Assembly (NCBI GenBank): GCA_029262375.1
Contig: JAJCZM010000051.1
Span: 124,001 to 188,000 of the forward strand
Reading direction: 5' to 3'
Source of the DNA: Deltaproteobacteria bacterium
GTDB lineage: Bacteria; Desulfobacterota; Binatia; UBA1149; SPBQ01
DNA: 64,000 nt
Under the pieces are notes generated by a model. It searched no databases, was not told where the DNA came from, and saw nothing but the letters and a program-made list of their open reading frames with translations. How positions within the stretch are numbered: position 1 is the first letter of the stretch; each line of letters opens with the position of its first letter. Position numbers and translations under genes: made by a program. Of this stretch, positions 7,638 through 15,922 are shown in pieces.

Positions 7638-9344
7638 CTAGAGCCGATTAAGCCACCGCTCGGCAAGCTGCAGCCGTCGTTCGAGCTGAGCACTCGTCGC
7701 TTCGGTCACGCGTCGAATCCCTGCCTGTCGATTCAACTCGGAGTTGACGTCGGCGTGGCCCATTGCTGTCGCATTGACGATCGAGCGAACGAAGTCGCTG
7801 TTGCGCTCGCGCAACTCGCGCTTGCGCCCGCGCGGTGACTGTTTCTTCGGCTGCGCGACCGGCTGCGGATCCAGCTCAAGGTCGGGCTCCGGTAGCGGCA
7901 CCGCGAGCCCCAGCTCAGGGAGCGCGAACCATTCGTCGCACGCTGCGACGGCATCGTCGGCCATATCCGGAATCTCGTCGCCGCCGTCGCCGCCGGCATC
8001 GTCCGCGTCGTCCGCGTCGTCGGCCTCGTAGATCCGCGTGGGCTCCAGCGGCTGACCATCTTCTTCGAGGGGCACGGCCGAGATCGCAGCAAAAAGCGAC
8101 AACTGCTCGTCGCCCAGGGGATCGTTCGGTACTTCTTCTTCACGGACGATCTCGTCGCCGTCGCGATCAGGCTTCTTCAGAGAGTGGCGTCGCTGCTCTC
8201 CAATGCCGAACGCGAACGTCCGCAGTTTCCAGTCGTCGGGAATGAACATGTAGGCGGCTTGCTGCTCGAGCCGGCCGTTGAAGCGCACGAGCCGACCGAC
8301 CGCTTGGCGAAAGAACAAGTCCGTCGACGTATTCGTGGCATACACACCGACGCGCAGTCGTGGAATGTCGACGCCTTCAGAGACCATACGCACGGCGACG
8401 ATCCACGGCTGATTGCTGTCGGCGAACGACGCGATCTTGTCGGATGCAGCAGGATCGTCCGACGTCGCCACTGCAACTTCGACGCGCAACCGCGAACGGA
8501 AGATGTGCGCGATCCCGCGTGCATGTTCCTGGTCCATCGCGATGACCATCCCGCCCGCGGTCTTGTCTCGCACGCGAAGGTGCATCAGCTGCCGGTGCGC
8601 CTTCGCCAACACGGACGGAAGCCATTCGCCTTCGAGATCCAATGCCGTGCGCAGACGTTGGCTCGAGAGCGTGCCTGAGAGCCGGTCGTCGAAGCTGGCG
8701 TGATAGGTCGAACCGTCCGGGGCGCTCCACTCCATGCGACCGTTGATGCGAGGGAAGTACACCGGGCGCACGACGCGCCGGTCGCGTAGCGCATCGCCGT
8801 AGCCGTACTCGAAGTCGGGCACTGCCTCTTCTCCCGTGTATCGCACGAAGGGGATGGCGCTTTGATCGGAGCGAAACGGCGTCCCCGACAGACACAGCCG
8901 CATCGCGGCGTGCTCGAAGGCGAAACGAACCGCGTCGCCCCAGGACCGCGAATCGGCCGCATGATGGATCTCGTCGAGAATGACGAAGGCGCCGGCGACC
9001 ATTCCGCGCAACCCTCGCGGGTTGGCAGCGACCTGCTGGTAGGTCACCGCGACGCCGTGTACGTCGCCGGGCAGCCGTCCGTCGCCGGACGACCACGCGG
9101 GGTCCAGATGGATGTCGAACTGCTCGGCCGCGTTCGCCCACTGATTCTTGAGGTGTTGGGTGGGGACGACCGCAACGACGCGGCGCACGGAGCGGTTGAC
9201 CAACTCTCTACGTGCGGCCGTCAGCGCGAACGTCGTCTTGCCTGCGCCCGGTGTCGCCACCGCCAGGAAATTCGGACCCTCGTGCTGTCTGAGCTTGTCT
9301 AACGCCTCGCGCTGCCACGGGCGAAGCCGGATCTCCACCGCCAC
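7638..9344 (-). CDS. SF2 DEAD/DEAH-box helicase, XPB/type III Res-like
   Basis: 568 aa from a GTG start at 9344 preceded by GAAGGAG. The N-terminal ATPase lobe has a Q-motif-like LRPWQREAL, Walker A ATPGAGKT, the DEIH box in VILDEIHH and motif III SGTPFR. The C-terminal lobe carries motif V-like SEGVDIP and motif VI RQAVGRLVR. Residues about 420-480 form an Asp-rich low-complexity linker encoded by GTC-rich repeats, followed by a basic tail. The family unwinds or remodels nucleic acid; COG1061-type members act in repair, restriction or unknown roles. No restriction or defence partner lies next to it, so the role stays open. Confidence 0.85.
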   Translation of the reverse strand: MAVEIRLRPWQREALDKLRQHEGPNFLAVATPGAGKTTFALTAARRELVNRSVRRVVAVVPTQHLKNQWANAAEQFDIHLDPAWSSGDGRLPGDVHGVAVTYQQVAANPRGLRGMVAGAFVILDEIHHAADSRSWGDAVRFAFEHAAMRLCLSGTPFRSDQSAIPFVRYTGEEAVPDFEYGYGDALRDRRVVRPVYFPRINGRMEWSAPDGSTYHASFDDRLSGTLSSQRLRTALDLEGEWLPSVLAKAHRQLMHLRVRDKTAGGMVIAMDQEHARGIAHIFRSRLRVEVAVATSDDPAASDKIASFADSNQPWIVAVRMVSEGVDIPRLRVGVYATNTSTDLFFRQAVGRLVRFNGRLEQQAAYMFIPDDWKLRTFAFGIGEQRRHSLKKPDRDGDEIVREEEVPNDPLGDEQLSLFAAISAVPLEEDGQPLEPTRIYEADDADDADDAGGDGGDEIPDMADDAVAACDEWFALPELGLAVPLPEPDLELDPQPVAQPKKQSPRGRKRELRERNSDFVRSIVNATAMGHADVNSELNRQAGIRRVTEATSAQLERRLQLAERWLNRL

Positions 9345-9879
9345 TACCTCAACACTCCTTCGTCGAAACCGCGCCGCATACGGCGGCTATCACGGGCGTG
9401 GCGGCCGTCGCTGTCGTCACTATGGCCGCCACCGCGGCCACCGCGGCTGCAATTGTACGCTGCGACCGCAATCGCGGGATCTACCTCGTCCGATAGACCA
9501 TGCTCACAGAACTGGCCTGACTTTATTCGGGGGGGCGGGCGGAATGGGCTCGGCGCCGATATGTACGCGAGATATACGACTGACGGCCGTGAGAGGCCAG
9601 GGCCGACGGCACGTTGTGCTCGCCATTTCGATAGCGCCCGCCATGTCGGTCTCGCCCGCCATTTCCGTCTCGCCCGCCATTTCGGTCTAGCCCTCCATTT
9701 CGGTCTAGCCCCCAGGGCAGCGGCTGTCGCCGAGTGCTGTCGACGATTCCCAGCGTCTGGAAACGTCGGCATCGCCGTTCCCAGTTTCGACGACTACCCG
9801 GCGCGGCCGCGCTCAAGCACGCAAGAGTACGGCGTCTGGCACGAAAGCTGCTGTACTGTGGTAGAGGGAGACTACCCGT
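9345..9879. other. 535-bp gene-free region
   Basis: No reading frame here has a credible start, ribosome site or recognisable protein. It lies between divergent genes and should hold promoters for both. It contains the 18-bp tandem repeat at 9635-9706. A GAGGGAG ribosome site at its right end belongs to the beta-lactamase-like gene. Confidence 0.6.
9635..9706. repeat. Four tandem copies of an 18-bp unit
   Basis: The unit CGCCCGCCATTTCGGTCT occurs four times head to tail with one to three changes per copy. A partial copy follows at 9707-9712, and a related CGCCATTTCG lies at 9621. It is intergenic. A minus-strand frame through it would give a KWRARP-type peptide repeat, but nothing supports expression. 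Confidence 0.85.
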
Positions 9880-11229
9880 ATGACCCTATCGTCAATCGTA
9901 AAGAGAGCGCACGTTCCCAGTTCCATCGAGTCGGTGACGTCCATCGCCGCAGATACCGAAGTCGACCCGCGCACGGTCGGCGTGGAGCCAGAGGGCGTGG
10001 ACGCGATTTGGCGCGCAGTCGAGACGCTTTATCGCGACGGCGTTCACCCAGCGATGCAACTGTGCGTGCGGCGTCGTGGCCAAGTCATCCTCAATCGTGC
10101 GATCGGGCATGCGCGCGGCGCCGGTCCCGACGACCGGCCCGATGCCGAAAAGGTTCTTGCGACCACGGAAACTCCGTTCAATTCTTTCTCGGCGAGTAAG
10201 GCCGTGACGGCGATGGTCGTTCATCTCATGGACCAGCAACATCTGTTGCACCTCGATGATCCGGTGGCAGCGTATATCCCGGAGTTCGCCGCGCACGGCA
10301 AAGGTGGGATCACCATCCGCCACCTGCTGACTCATCGCGCGGGAATCCCGAACATACCGCCCGAGGTGATGCGCCTGGAGACGCTCGAGCACCCGGCCGA
10401 AATTCTCCGGATCCTGTGCGAATCAAAACCGCTGTGGCGCGCCGGACGACGTCTCGCCTACCATGCAATCAGCGGCGGCTTCCTTTTGGGCGAGATCGTG
10501 CAGCGTGTCGCCGGCGACAACATCCGCAACGTGCTGCACAGCGAAATCCTCGAGCCGCTGGGGTTTCGTTGGATGAACTACGGCGTAGATCCGGCCGACG
10601 TGGACCAGGTGGCACTCAACTATTTCACCGGCATGCCGGTGCTGCCGCCTGCGTCCTGGTTGTTTCAACGCTTTCTCGGCGTGCCGTTCGATCGCGTCGC
10701 TGAGCTCGGCAACGACCCGCGCTATCTGACCGCGATCGTCCCGTCGGGCAACGTCGTCACGACAGCCTACGAGCTCGGTCGCTTCTACGAGTTGCTACTT
10801 GCCGGCGGTGAGCTCGACGGTGTGCGGGTCTTCGAACCACGCACCGTGCTGCGCGCAGTTTCAGAGCAATCCTACCTCGAGTTCGATCTCTCGTTGGCGC
10901 TCCCCGTGCGCTACGCAATGGGCTTCATGCTCGGCGGTCGTCGATTGAGCTTCTACGGGCCGGATACACTTCACGCTTTCGGCCACATCGGCTTCATCAC
11001 CGTGATGGGATGGGCCGACCCAGAGCGTCGCATATCGGTCGGCTTCATGAACAGCGGTAAGCCTCTGCTCTACCCCGAGATTCACCATTACTCCGACATC
11101 ATGAAACAGATCGGACTTGCCTGCCCAAAAGAGGAAGGCTTCGACTGGCATTCCTCGCTCCTGCCGGGTCGGCAACCGCAATCGAAGAAACAGCCGCGCC
11201 CCGTTGGTCTTAGTAAAGCGAGCGGCTAG
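9880..11229 (+). CDS. Serine hydrolase, beta-lactamase/esterase (class C-like) family
   Basis: 449 aa, ATG preceded by GAGGGAG. It has the SxxK motif SASK at residues 104-107 (nucleophile Ser104, base Lys107), a YHA motif in the position of YxN, and HIG near residue 370 in place of KTG. These are typical of EstB-like esterases and penicillin-binding-protein-like hydrolases rather than true beta-lactamases. No signal peptide is evident, so it is probably cytoplasmic. Such enzymes hydrolyse small esters or cyclic amides; the substrate cannot be told. It is monocistronic as far as seen. Confidence 0.87.
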   Translation: MTLSSIVKRAHVPSSIESVTSIAADTEVDPRTVGVEPEGVDAIWRAVETLYRDGVHPAMQLCVRRRGQVILNRAIGHARGAGPDDRPDAEKVLATTETPFNSFSASKAVTAMVVHLMDQQHLLHLDDPVAAYIPEFAAHGKGGITIRHLLTHRAGIPNIPPEVMRLETLEHPAEILRILCESKPLWRAGRRLAYHAISGGFLLGEIVQRVAGDNIRNVLHSEILEPLGFRWMNYGVDPADVDQVALNYFTGMPVLPPASWLFQRFLGVPFDRVAELGNDPRYLTAIVPSGNVVTTAYELGRFYELLLAGGELDGVRVFEPRTVLRAVSEQSYLEFDLSLALPVRYAMGFMLGGRRLSFYGPDTLHAFGHIGFITVMGWADPERRISVGFMNSGKPLLYPEIHHYSDIMKQIGLACPKEEGFDWHSSLLPGRQPQSKKQPRPVGLSKASG

Positions 11230-11270
11230 TACCGAGCGGCCGCCGGCGGGTACGTGCCTTGTCACAGACC

Positions 11271-12776
11271 ATGCCGCGCGCGATGATCGCGATCATGACG
11301 CGAAACACCGAGCGCGCGATCGCGCTCTGCATTCTGATAGTCGGTTATGCACTCAATGCGACGGCACAGACGCCGGCCGGACCTGAATTCCAAGCAAACA
11401 CGTACACTCTCTGCAATCAGCGCAACCCCGACATCGGAGCCTTCCCCGACGGTGGGTTCGTGATCGTGTGGGCCAGCGGTTCCTACGAGTACCCACAAGA
11501 CGGTAGCTATCCGGGTGTGTTCGGACAGCGCTTCGACGATTCCGGCTCACGCGTCGGCACTGAGTTTCAAATCAATACCTACACGACGAACGAGCAGCGA
11601 CGCACTTCCGTGGCGGTCCAACCCGACGGTCGCTTCGTCGTCGTCTGGCAGAGCTGGGAGCAGGACGGCAGCGCCTACACCGTCGTCGGTAGGCAGTTTA
11701 ACGACGACGCCACCGCCGCCGGCGCCGAGTTCCTGGTCAACACGACGACCGCCTACGGCCAGTACGTCCCGAGGATCGCGGCTCACGACCAAGGCTTCGT
11801 GGTCGTGTGGGAGAGCGACTATCAAGACGGCGAGGGCGAAGGGGTCTTCGGTCAGAGATTCAATGTCAGTGCCGCGCGAGTCGGCACCGAGTTCCGCATC
11901 AACAGCTACACGCGCGGCGATCAGGATTACCCCGACGTAGCAGCTCGCAGCGATGGGAGGTTCATCGTCGTCTGGCACAGCGATCCAAGCGGCGTCGAAG
12001 CGGCACAGGACGGCAGCGAGCATGGCCTGTTCGGCCAGCGATTCGACAGCAGCGGCAATCCGGAAGGCGCCGAATTCGCGATCAACGCATACACAACCGG
12101 CCCGCAGGTGCGTCCGGCGGTGGCTTACGCGGGGGACGGCGGGTTCCTCGTCGTCTGGGAAAGCCGTGGCCTACAAGGGTTCTCGTCGATCGACGACGAA
12201 GCCGTCGGCAGGAAGTTCACAGCCGATGGGACTCCGGCCGGCACCGAGTTCCGCATCAATACGTTCACCACCGACACGCAACAAGACGTGACCGTGGCGG
12301 CGACGATCGCCGGCGACTTCCTCGTCAGTTGGGAAAGCATCGGTGGAGCGGGAGCAACGGATACCGACGCAGGCGGTGTGTTTGCACGCCGCATATCGGC
12401 GACGGGCGTGCCGATCGGCAACGAGTTCCAGGTCAATAGCTACACGATGGACGATCAGACCGACCCGCGCATCACCGGTCTGGCTAACGGCGGATTCGCC
12501 GCTGCGTGGGAGAGTGACGAACAGGACGGAACGCTCGACGGCGTGTTCGGCCAGAGCTATCTCGCCCCCGCTCGCGATTGCGGAGACAGCAACGCCGACG
12601 GGAACATCACGGCAACGGATGCGCTAGTCGCGCTGAACACCGCCGTGGGGACGGCAAGCTGCCCGCTCTGCGCCTGCGATGTCGATAGCTCGGGAGCCAC
12701 TACCGCCAGCGATGCGCTGCGCATTCTTCAAAGCGCGGTCGGACAGCCGGTGACCTTGACCTGCATCGCGTGCTAG
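11271..12776 (+). CDS. Secreted protein with seven ~57-residue repeats and C-terminal dockerin-like domain
   Basis: About 501 aa; ATGs at 11271, 11283 and 11295 and a TTG at 11259 are all in frame and none has a clear ribosome site. The N-terminus has a signal peptide ending NATAQ. It is followed by seven repeats with the pattern G-x-EF-x-N-TYT ... DGGFVVVW-S ... QDG ... GVFGQRF, likely a beta-propeller or similar beta repeat. The last 65 residues are a dockerin-like domain with two calcium loops (DSNADGNITATDAL and DVDSSGATTASDAL) bounded by cysteines, matching the N-terminal domain of the protein at 3189. Extracellular; function unknown. Confidence 0.82.
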   Translation: MPRAMIAIMTRNTERAIALCILIVGYALNATAQTPAGPEFQANTYTLCNQRNPDIGAFPDGGFVIVWASGSYEYPQDGSYPGVFGQRFDDSGSRVGTEFQINTYTTNEQRRTSVAVQPDGRFVVVWQSWEQDGSAYTVVGRQFNDDATAAGAEFLVNTTTAYGQYVPRIAAHDQGFVVVWESDYQDGEGEGVFGQRFNVSAARVGTEFRINSYTRGDQDYPDVAARSDGRFIVVWHSDPSGVEAAQDGSEHGLFGQRFDSSGNPEGAEFAINAYTTGPQVRPAVAYAGDGGFLVVWESRGLQGFSSIDDEAVGRKFTADGTPAGTEFRINTFTTDTQQDVTVAATIAGDFLVSWESIGGAGATDTDAGGVFARRISATGVPIGNEFQVNSYTMDDQTDPRITGLANGGFAAAWESDEQDGTLDGVFGQSYLAPARDCGDSNADGNITATDALVALNTAVGTASCPLCACDVDSSGATTASDALRILQSAVGQPVTLTCIAC

Positions 12777-12810
12777 CGAGGTAGGGCCGCAAAGTAGGAC
12801 AGGCGCTCTT

Positions 12811-13068
12811 CTACGCGCGATCGGATTCGCCGGCTTCGATCACGATCTCACTGACACGGTCGTTGATCTGCCGAACCAAGCCATAAACGCCTTCAATAGT
12901 TCGCGCCTGTATGTCACGCACTTCGGCTACCGCAGCCTCGAGCGGCTTGATCGTCGCCAGCACGTCGAGAGGGAACTCGGCAATCAGGCGATGAATGTCT
13001 TCGGCGGCGTTCGCGCCTTCCTGCACCGTATCGTGAATGGTTTCTGCGATCTGTTGTACTGTGTTCAT
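12811..13068 (-). CDS. Small helical protein, phasin-like
   Basis: 85 aa, with AGGAG 7 nt before ATG 13068. The whole product is predicted amphipathic helix with spaced hydrophobic positions and an EAAVAEVRDIQ-type heptad pattern. This resembles phasins or other small granule- or membrane-associated helical proteins, but no diagnostic motif confirms it. It lies downstream of an alpha/beta hydrolase and an RHH/zinc-ribbon protein on the same strand, separated from the hydrolase by tandem 28-bp repeats. A link to storage-polymer metabolism is only a guess. Confidence 0.65.
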   Translation of the reverse strand: MNTVQQIAETIHDTVQEGANAAEDIHRLIAEFPLDVLATIKPLEAAVAEVRDIQARTIEGVYGLVRQINDRVSEIVIEAGESDRA

Positions 13069-13080
13069 GTCGGTCTCCTA

Positions 13081-13160
13081 TAGTCGTTCGCGTGGCACGC
13101 TCCCTTCGTAGTCGTTCGCGTGGCACGCTCCCTTCGCAATCGTTCGCGTGGCACGCTCAC
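13081..13160. repeat. 28-bp tandem repeat, 2.9 copies, overlapping a gene end
   Basis: Two identical 28-bp units (13081-13108 and 13109-13136), beginning TAGTCGTTCGCGTGGCACGC, are followed by a third diverged copy. The third copy runs into the stop codon of the alpha/beta hydrolase gene at 13157-13159. There are no spacers, so it is not a CRISPR array. It looks like expansion of the sequence around the gene's 3' end. Confidence 0.88.
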
Positions 13161-14137
13161 TGAGGCGTAACGGCGCTCGTCGTCGAGCGCTCAACGGTCG
13201 GTCGATGTTTTGAGAGCAGTTCGTGCCAGTCCTGCTCCGCGTGATCCGCGGGCTCCGTTGTTGCGACAAAGTCCGTGAGCAGATTGGCAAAGCGCTCGGG
13301 CATCTCACAGTGGGGGTAGTGGCCCACACCTTCGAATGTGTACAGGCGGCTACCGGGAATCGCCTCGTGCGCCTCGTGCGCGTGGCGCACGGGAATGATG
13401 GCGTCGTCTTCCCCCCAGACGATCAGCGTGGGGACCGCACAGGTCAGGTAGAGTCGGTCGGACGCGCAGACCGACTGACCTTCATGATCAATGACAGCGC
13501 GCAGAGTCTTGAAGAACGCAGTTCGGCCTTCTGCATTCGTCAAGGATGAGTACCCGCGCCAGATCTCCTCGACGACGGGCGACGCACGCACTCCGCGCCG
13601 TGCAATCCAGGCCGCGAGTCGGCTGCCGGTGTCTCGCAGCCGGTCCGAGCAAAAAATCGGCAGCAAATGCTCTGCGCCAGGCAATGTCAGCAGACGTAGC
13701 AACGGGTTCACTTCCAGCCCAAGCCCGCCACTGCCCACGAGACCGAGTCGCTCGCAGCGGTCTGGAAACTGATACGCGAACTGCATCGCCACGCCGCCGC
13801 CGTAAGAATGCCCAACGACCGTCGCGCGTTCGTGCCCCAGCAACGCAAGAAGATCGCGAAGCACGTTGGCGTTCGCGCCGAGCGAGTACTCGGTGCGAGG
13901 CTTGGCGGTATCTCCGTGTCCTAGTAAGTCGGGAGCCACGACGGTGAAGCGCTGCGACAGTTGACGAAAGACGTGGCGCCAGGTCTCCGAGCTACTCGCC
14001 ATGCCGTGAAGCATCAGCAGAACGGGGCCGTCACCCGCCGTTCGGTAGCGTATGTCGTGACCGTGAATGCTTAACTGCTGCAGCGGTGGTTGCTCCGCTG
14101 GTCCGTCGAACGTCGTCGAATCACTTGAGATGTTCAT
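13157..14137 (-). CDS. Alpha/beta-fold hydrolase
   Basis: 326 aa, ATG 14137 preceded by GGAGG. It shows the oxyanion-hole HGMASS near residue 44, the nucleophile elbow GHSYGG (Ser111), a probable acid in GEDDAIIP and the catalytic His in GVGHYPHCE near residue 280. No signal peptide, so cytoplasmic. The sequence is of the general esterase/epoxide-hydrolase/meta-cleavage hydrolase type, and no specific substrate can be named. It starts 14 bp after the stop of the RHH regulator, so the two are probably one transcript, with the phasin-like gene downstream. Confidence 0.9.
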   Translation of the reverse strand: MNISSDSTTFDGPAEQPPLQQLSIHGHDIRYRTAGDGPVLLMLHGMASSSETWRHVFRQLSQRFTVVAPDLLGHGDTAKPRTEYSLGANANVLRDLLALLGHERATVVGHSYGGGVAMQFAYQFPDRCERLGLVGSGGLGLEVNPLLRLLTLPGAEHLLPIFCSDRLRDTGSRLAAWIARRGVRASPVVEEIWRGYSSLTNAEGRTAFFKTLRAVIDHEGQSVCASDRLYLTCAVPTLIVWGEDDAIIPVRHAHEAHEAIPGSRLYTFEGVGHYPHCEMPERFANLLTDFVATTEPADHAEQDWHELLSKHRPTVERSTTSAVTPQ

Positions 14138-14151
14138 GTCTTCGCCTCCGG

Positions 14152-14637
14152 TTAATCGCGGCCTTCATCACCGAGCGCGTCTAAGCACCCTGCACAGATA
14201 ATCGAAGGCGTGCCTGGCGTTTCTCGAATCCCGATCGCGGCTTTCGTACCTGTGGCAAGAATGGCGTTGCAGCGCTCGCACACCGCATTGCGATTCAGGA
14301 CAGCTTCTTGCCACGCAATCACCGCGGCTTCGCCGCGAGTGGGGGACACGCGGCCGGAACGGTGTCGCGTGGTCGCGCCGTCGCTTTCGTCCGCGTCATC
14401 CCCAGCGATGGAGAGAGCGACATTGGCACTGTCGTTGACGATGTCTTCGACGAGATCGAAGGTGTGGAGCAGGACGTTGCGAACGACGGTGGAGACCGAC
14501 ATCCCGAGACCTCGCGCGCGACGCTTGATCTCCCGATCCAGCGTCGGCGAGATCCGCGTGTGGAGGACCTTCTCGTGCTTTTCTTCGGCCAGGAGAGTTT
14601 TCGAATCAGGGGCTTTTTCGGACTTGGAATCGCTCAT
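14152..14637 (-). CDS. Ribbon-helix-helix DNA-binding protein with C-terminal zinc ribbon
   Basis: 161 aa from ATG 14637, with an AGGAG upstream. Residues 20-62 resemble an RHH/CopG fold (TRISPTLDREIKRRARGLGM, then a helix with STVVRNVL). The C-terminus has a CERC...CAGC four-cysteine zinc-ribbon-like pair. It is probably a transcription regulator, perhaps of the downstream hydrolase and phasin-like genes. An in-frame upstream extension runs into the next gene and has no ribosome site. Confidence 0.75.
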   Translation of the reverse strand: MSDSKSEKAPDSKTLLAEEKHEKVLHTRISPTLDREIKRRARGLGMSVSTVVRNVLLHTFDLVEDIVNDSANVALSIAGDDADESDGATTRHRSGRVSPTRGEAAVIAWQEAVLNRNAVCERCNAILATGTKAAIGIRETPGTPSIICAGCLDALGDEGRD

Positions 14638-14752
14638 CGGCACCGTGCTCCTGAGCCGAATGTGATCGCTCGTGATACATTTGTCAAGTAATGTAACACA
14701 AATCTCAAAGGCGATACGCAAGCCGTCGGGCGTGACAGCTCGACGAAGCGTC

Positions 14753-15583
14753 TCATTTGAACTTGAACTCCGGTTCGCGCTTCTCAATGAACGCGCGGAT
14801 GGCCTCAGCGGCGTCCTCTGTCAGGAAGCTCTGCACCATGTGCTCGGCTTCCAGCGCGAGCGACTCGCGCAAGCCCTGTATGGCTCCGCGATTGATGTTG
14901 CGCTTCATGCGACTGAGCGCGACGGTCGGGCCGTTTGCGAGACGATGGGCGTACGCAAACGCATCCTTGCGGAAGCTGTCGCGCTCGAACACCGCGTTCA
15001 CCAGCCCAAGGGCGGCACACTCCTCGGCCGACACACGCTCCGAGAGAAACATCAGCTCCTTCGCTTTCGATTGGCCGAGCAGCCGGTTCAAGAACCAACT
15101 CGCGCCATAGTCTCCCGACAATCCGATGTTCGCGAAGCCCGTTAGAATGAACGCCGTGCTCGAGGCCACGCGCAGATCACAGGCAAGTGCGATCGACAGG
15201 CCGGCGCCGACCGCCGGGCCGGGTAGGGCGGCGACCGTCGGCTTGGAGAGTTCATACAGACGAAGCGTCAGAGCCTCTTGCTTACGAATGAGCTCGGCGA
15301 CCTGTTCATCGACCGTCTTCTCGCGCGCCTGCGTCGACGAAGAACCGCTCATGCCGCTCACGTCACCGCCCGAACAAAAGGCGTCGCCCGTGCCGGTGAT
15401 CATCACGCAACCCACATCAGGATCCGCCTCGAGCACGAGCAACGTCTCGCGTAACGCCGGCGTGACGATATCGCCGAGCGAGTTACGTTTCTCGGGTCTA
15501 TTGATGGTAACGGTCGCTACGCGTTCGCTAACTTCGCAGAGAAGCTCTTTGGTGCCGGTATCAACTACTTTCGTGTCAGACAT
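14753..15583 (-). CDS. Enoyl-CoA hydratase/isomerase family protein
   Basis: 276 aa from ATG 15583, of crotonase superfamily length. It shows the first oxyanion-hole segment CSGGDVSGM, the central GPAVGAGLSIALACDLR and the SGDYGASWFL segment near the second acidic position. These enzymes add water to, or isomerise, enoyl-CoAs in fatty-acid and related degradation. The exact reaction is not fixed: only one candidate acidic residue (Asp in SGDYG) is obvious at the active site, so an isomerase or other crotonase activity is possible. It is divergent from the CPXCG gene. Confidence 0.9.
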   Translation of the reverse strand: MSDTKVVDTGTKELLCEVSERVATVTINRPEKRNSLGDIVTPALRETLLVLEADPDVGCVMITGTGDAFCSGGDVSGMSGSSSTQAREKTVDEQVAELIRKQEALTLRLYELSKPTVAALPGPAVGAGLSIALACDLRVASSTAFILTGFANIGLSGDYGASWFLNRLLGQSKAKELMFLSERVSAEECAALGLVNAVFERDSFRKDAFAYAHRLANGPTVALSRMKRNINRGAIQGLRESLALEAEHMVQSFLTEDAAEAIRAFIEKREPEFKFK

Positions 15584-15721
15584 CTCTCGTACGCTCCACC
15601 CTCACTCATCGTCTATACTGATTAGCTCGGGCGTACGCTCACGCGTCGAGCATGTCCGCACTTCCCCTAATCGAGACGAGTTGTTACCAGAAAAGGCGTG
15701 CGAACGGCACTCGAGCACTGA

Positions 15722-15910
15722 ATGGACACCCACGAACAATTCTTCCAATGCCCGTACTGCTGGCAGCAAATCTCCATGATCTTGGATCTATCGGTATCCG
15801 AGCAGTCCTTCATCGAGGATTGTGAAGGCTGCTGTTCGCCGATCGCAATCGGCTATCGGGTTGTCGAAGGCGAAGTCGCTGAACTGAGCATCTCGGCGGT
15901 TCAGCCGTAA
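15722..15910 (+). CDS. CPXCG-motif Cys-rich small protein
   Basis: 62 aa. It matches the small CPXCG family: an N-terminal CPYCWQ pair, an acidic middle with DCEGCCSP and a C-terminal beta strand. The four-cysteine layout suggests a single zinc ribbon. The usual second motif letter is changed (CPYCW instead of CPYCG). Function of the family is unknown. No clear ribosome site precedes the ATG. Confidence 0.85.
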   Translation: MDTHEQFFQCPYCWQQISMILDLSVSEQSFIEDCEGCCSPIAIGYRVVEGEVAELSISAVQP

Positions 15911-15922
15911 CAGGCACGAAGC

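Noticed and set aside
9344-9772. Minus-strand frame through the 18-bp repeat
   Set aside because: It codes a basic KWRARP repeat with no ribosome site or homologous feel.
9880-11229. True beta-lactamase (antibiotic resistance)
   Set aside because: SxxK is present but the YxN and KTG motifs are changed, no signal peptide is seen, and the layout fits esterase-type members of the family.
13081-13160. CRISPR array
   Set aside because: Copies are directly joined with no spacers, and no cas genes are near.
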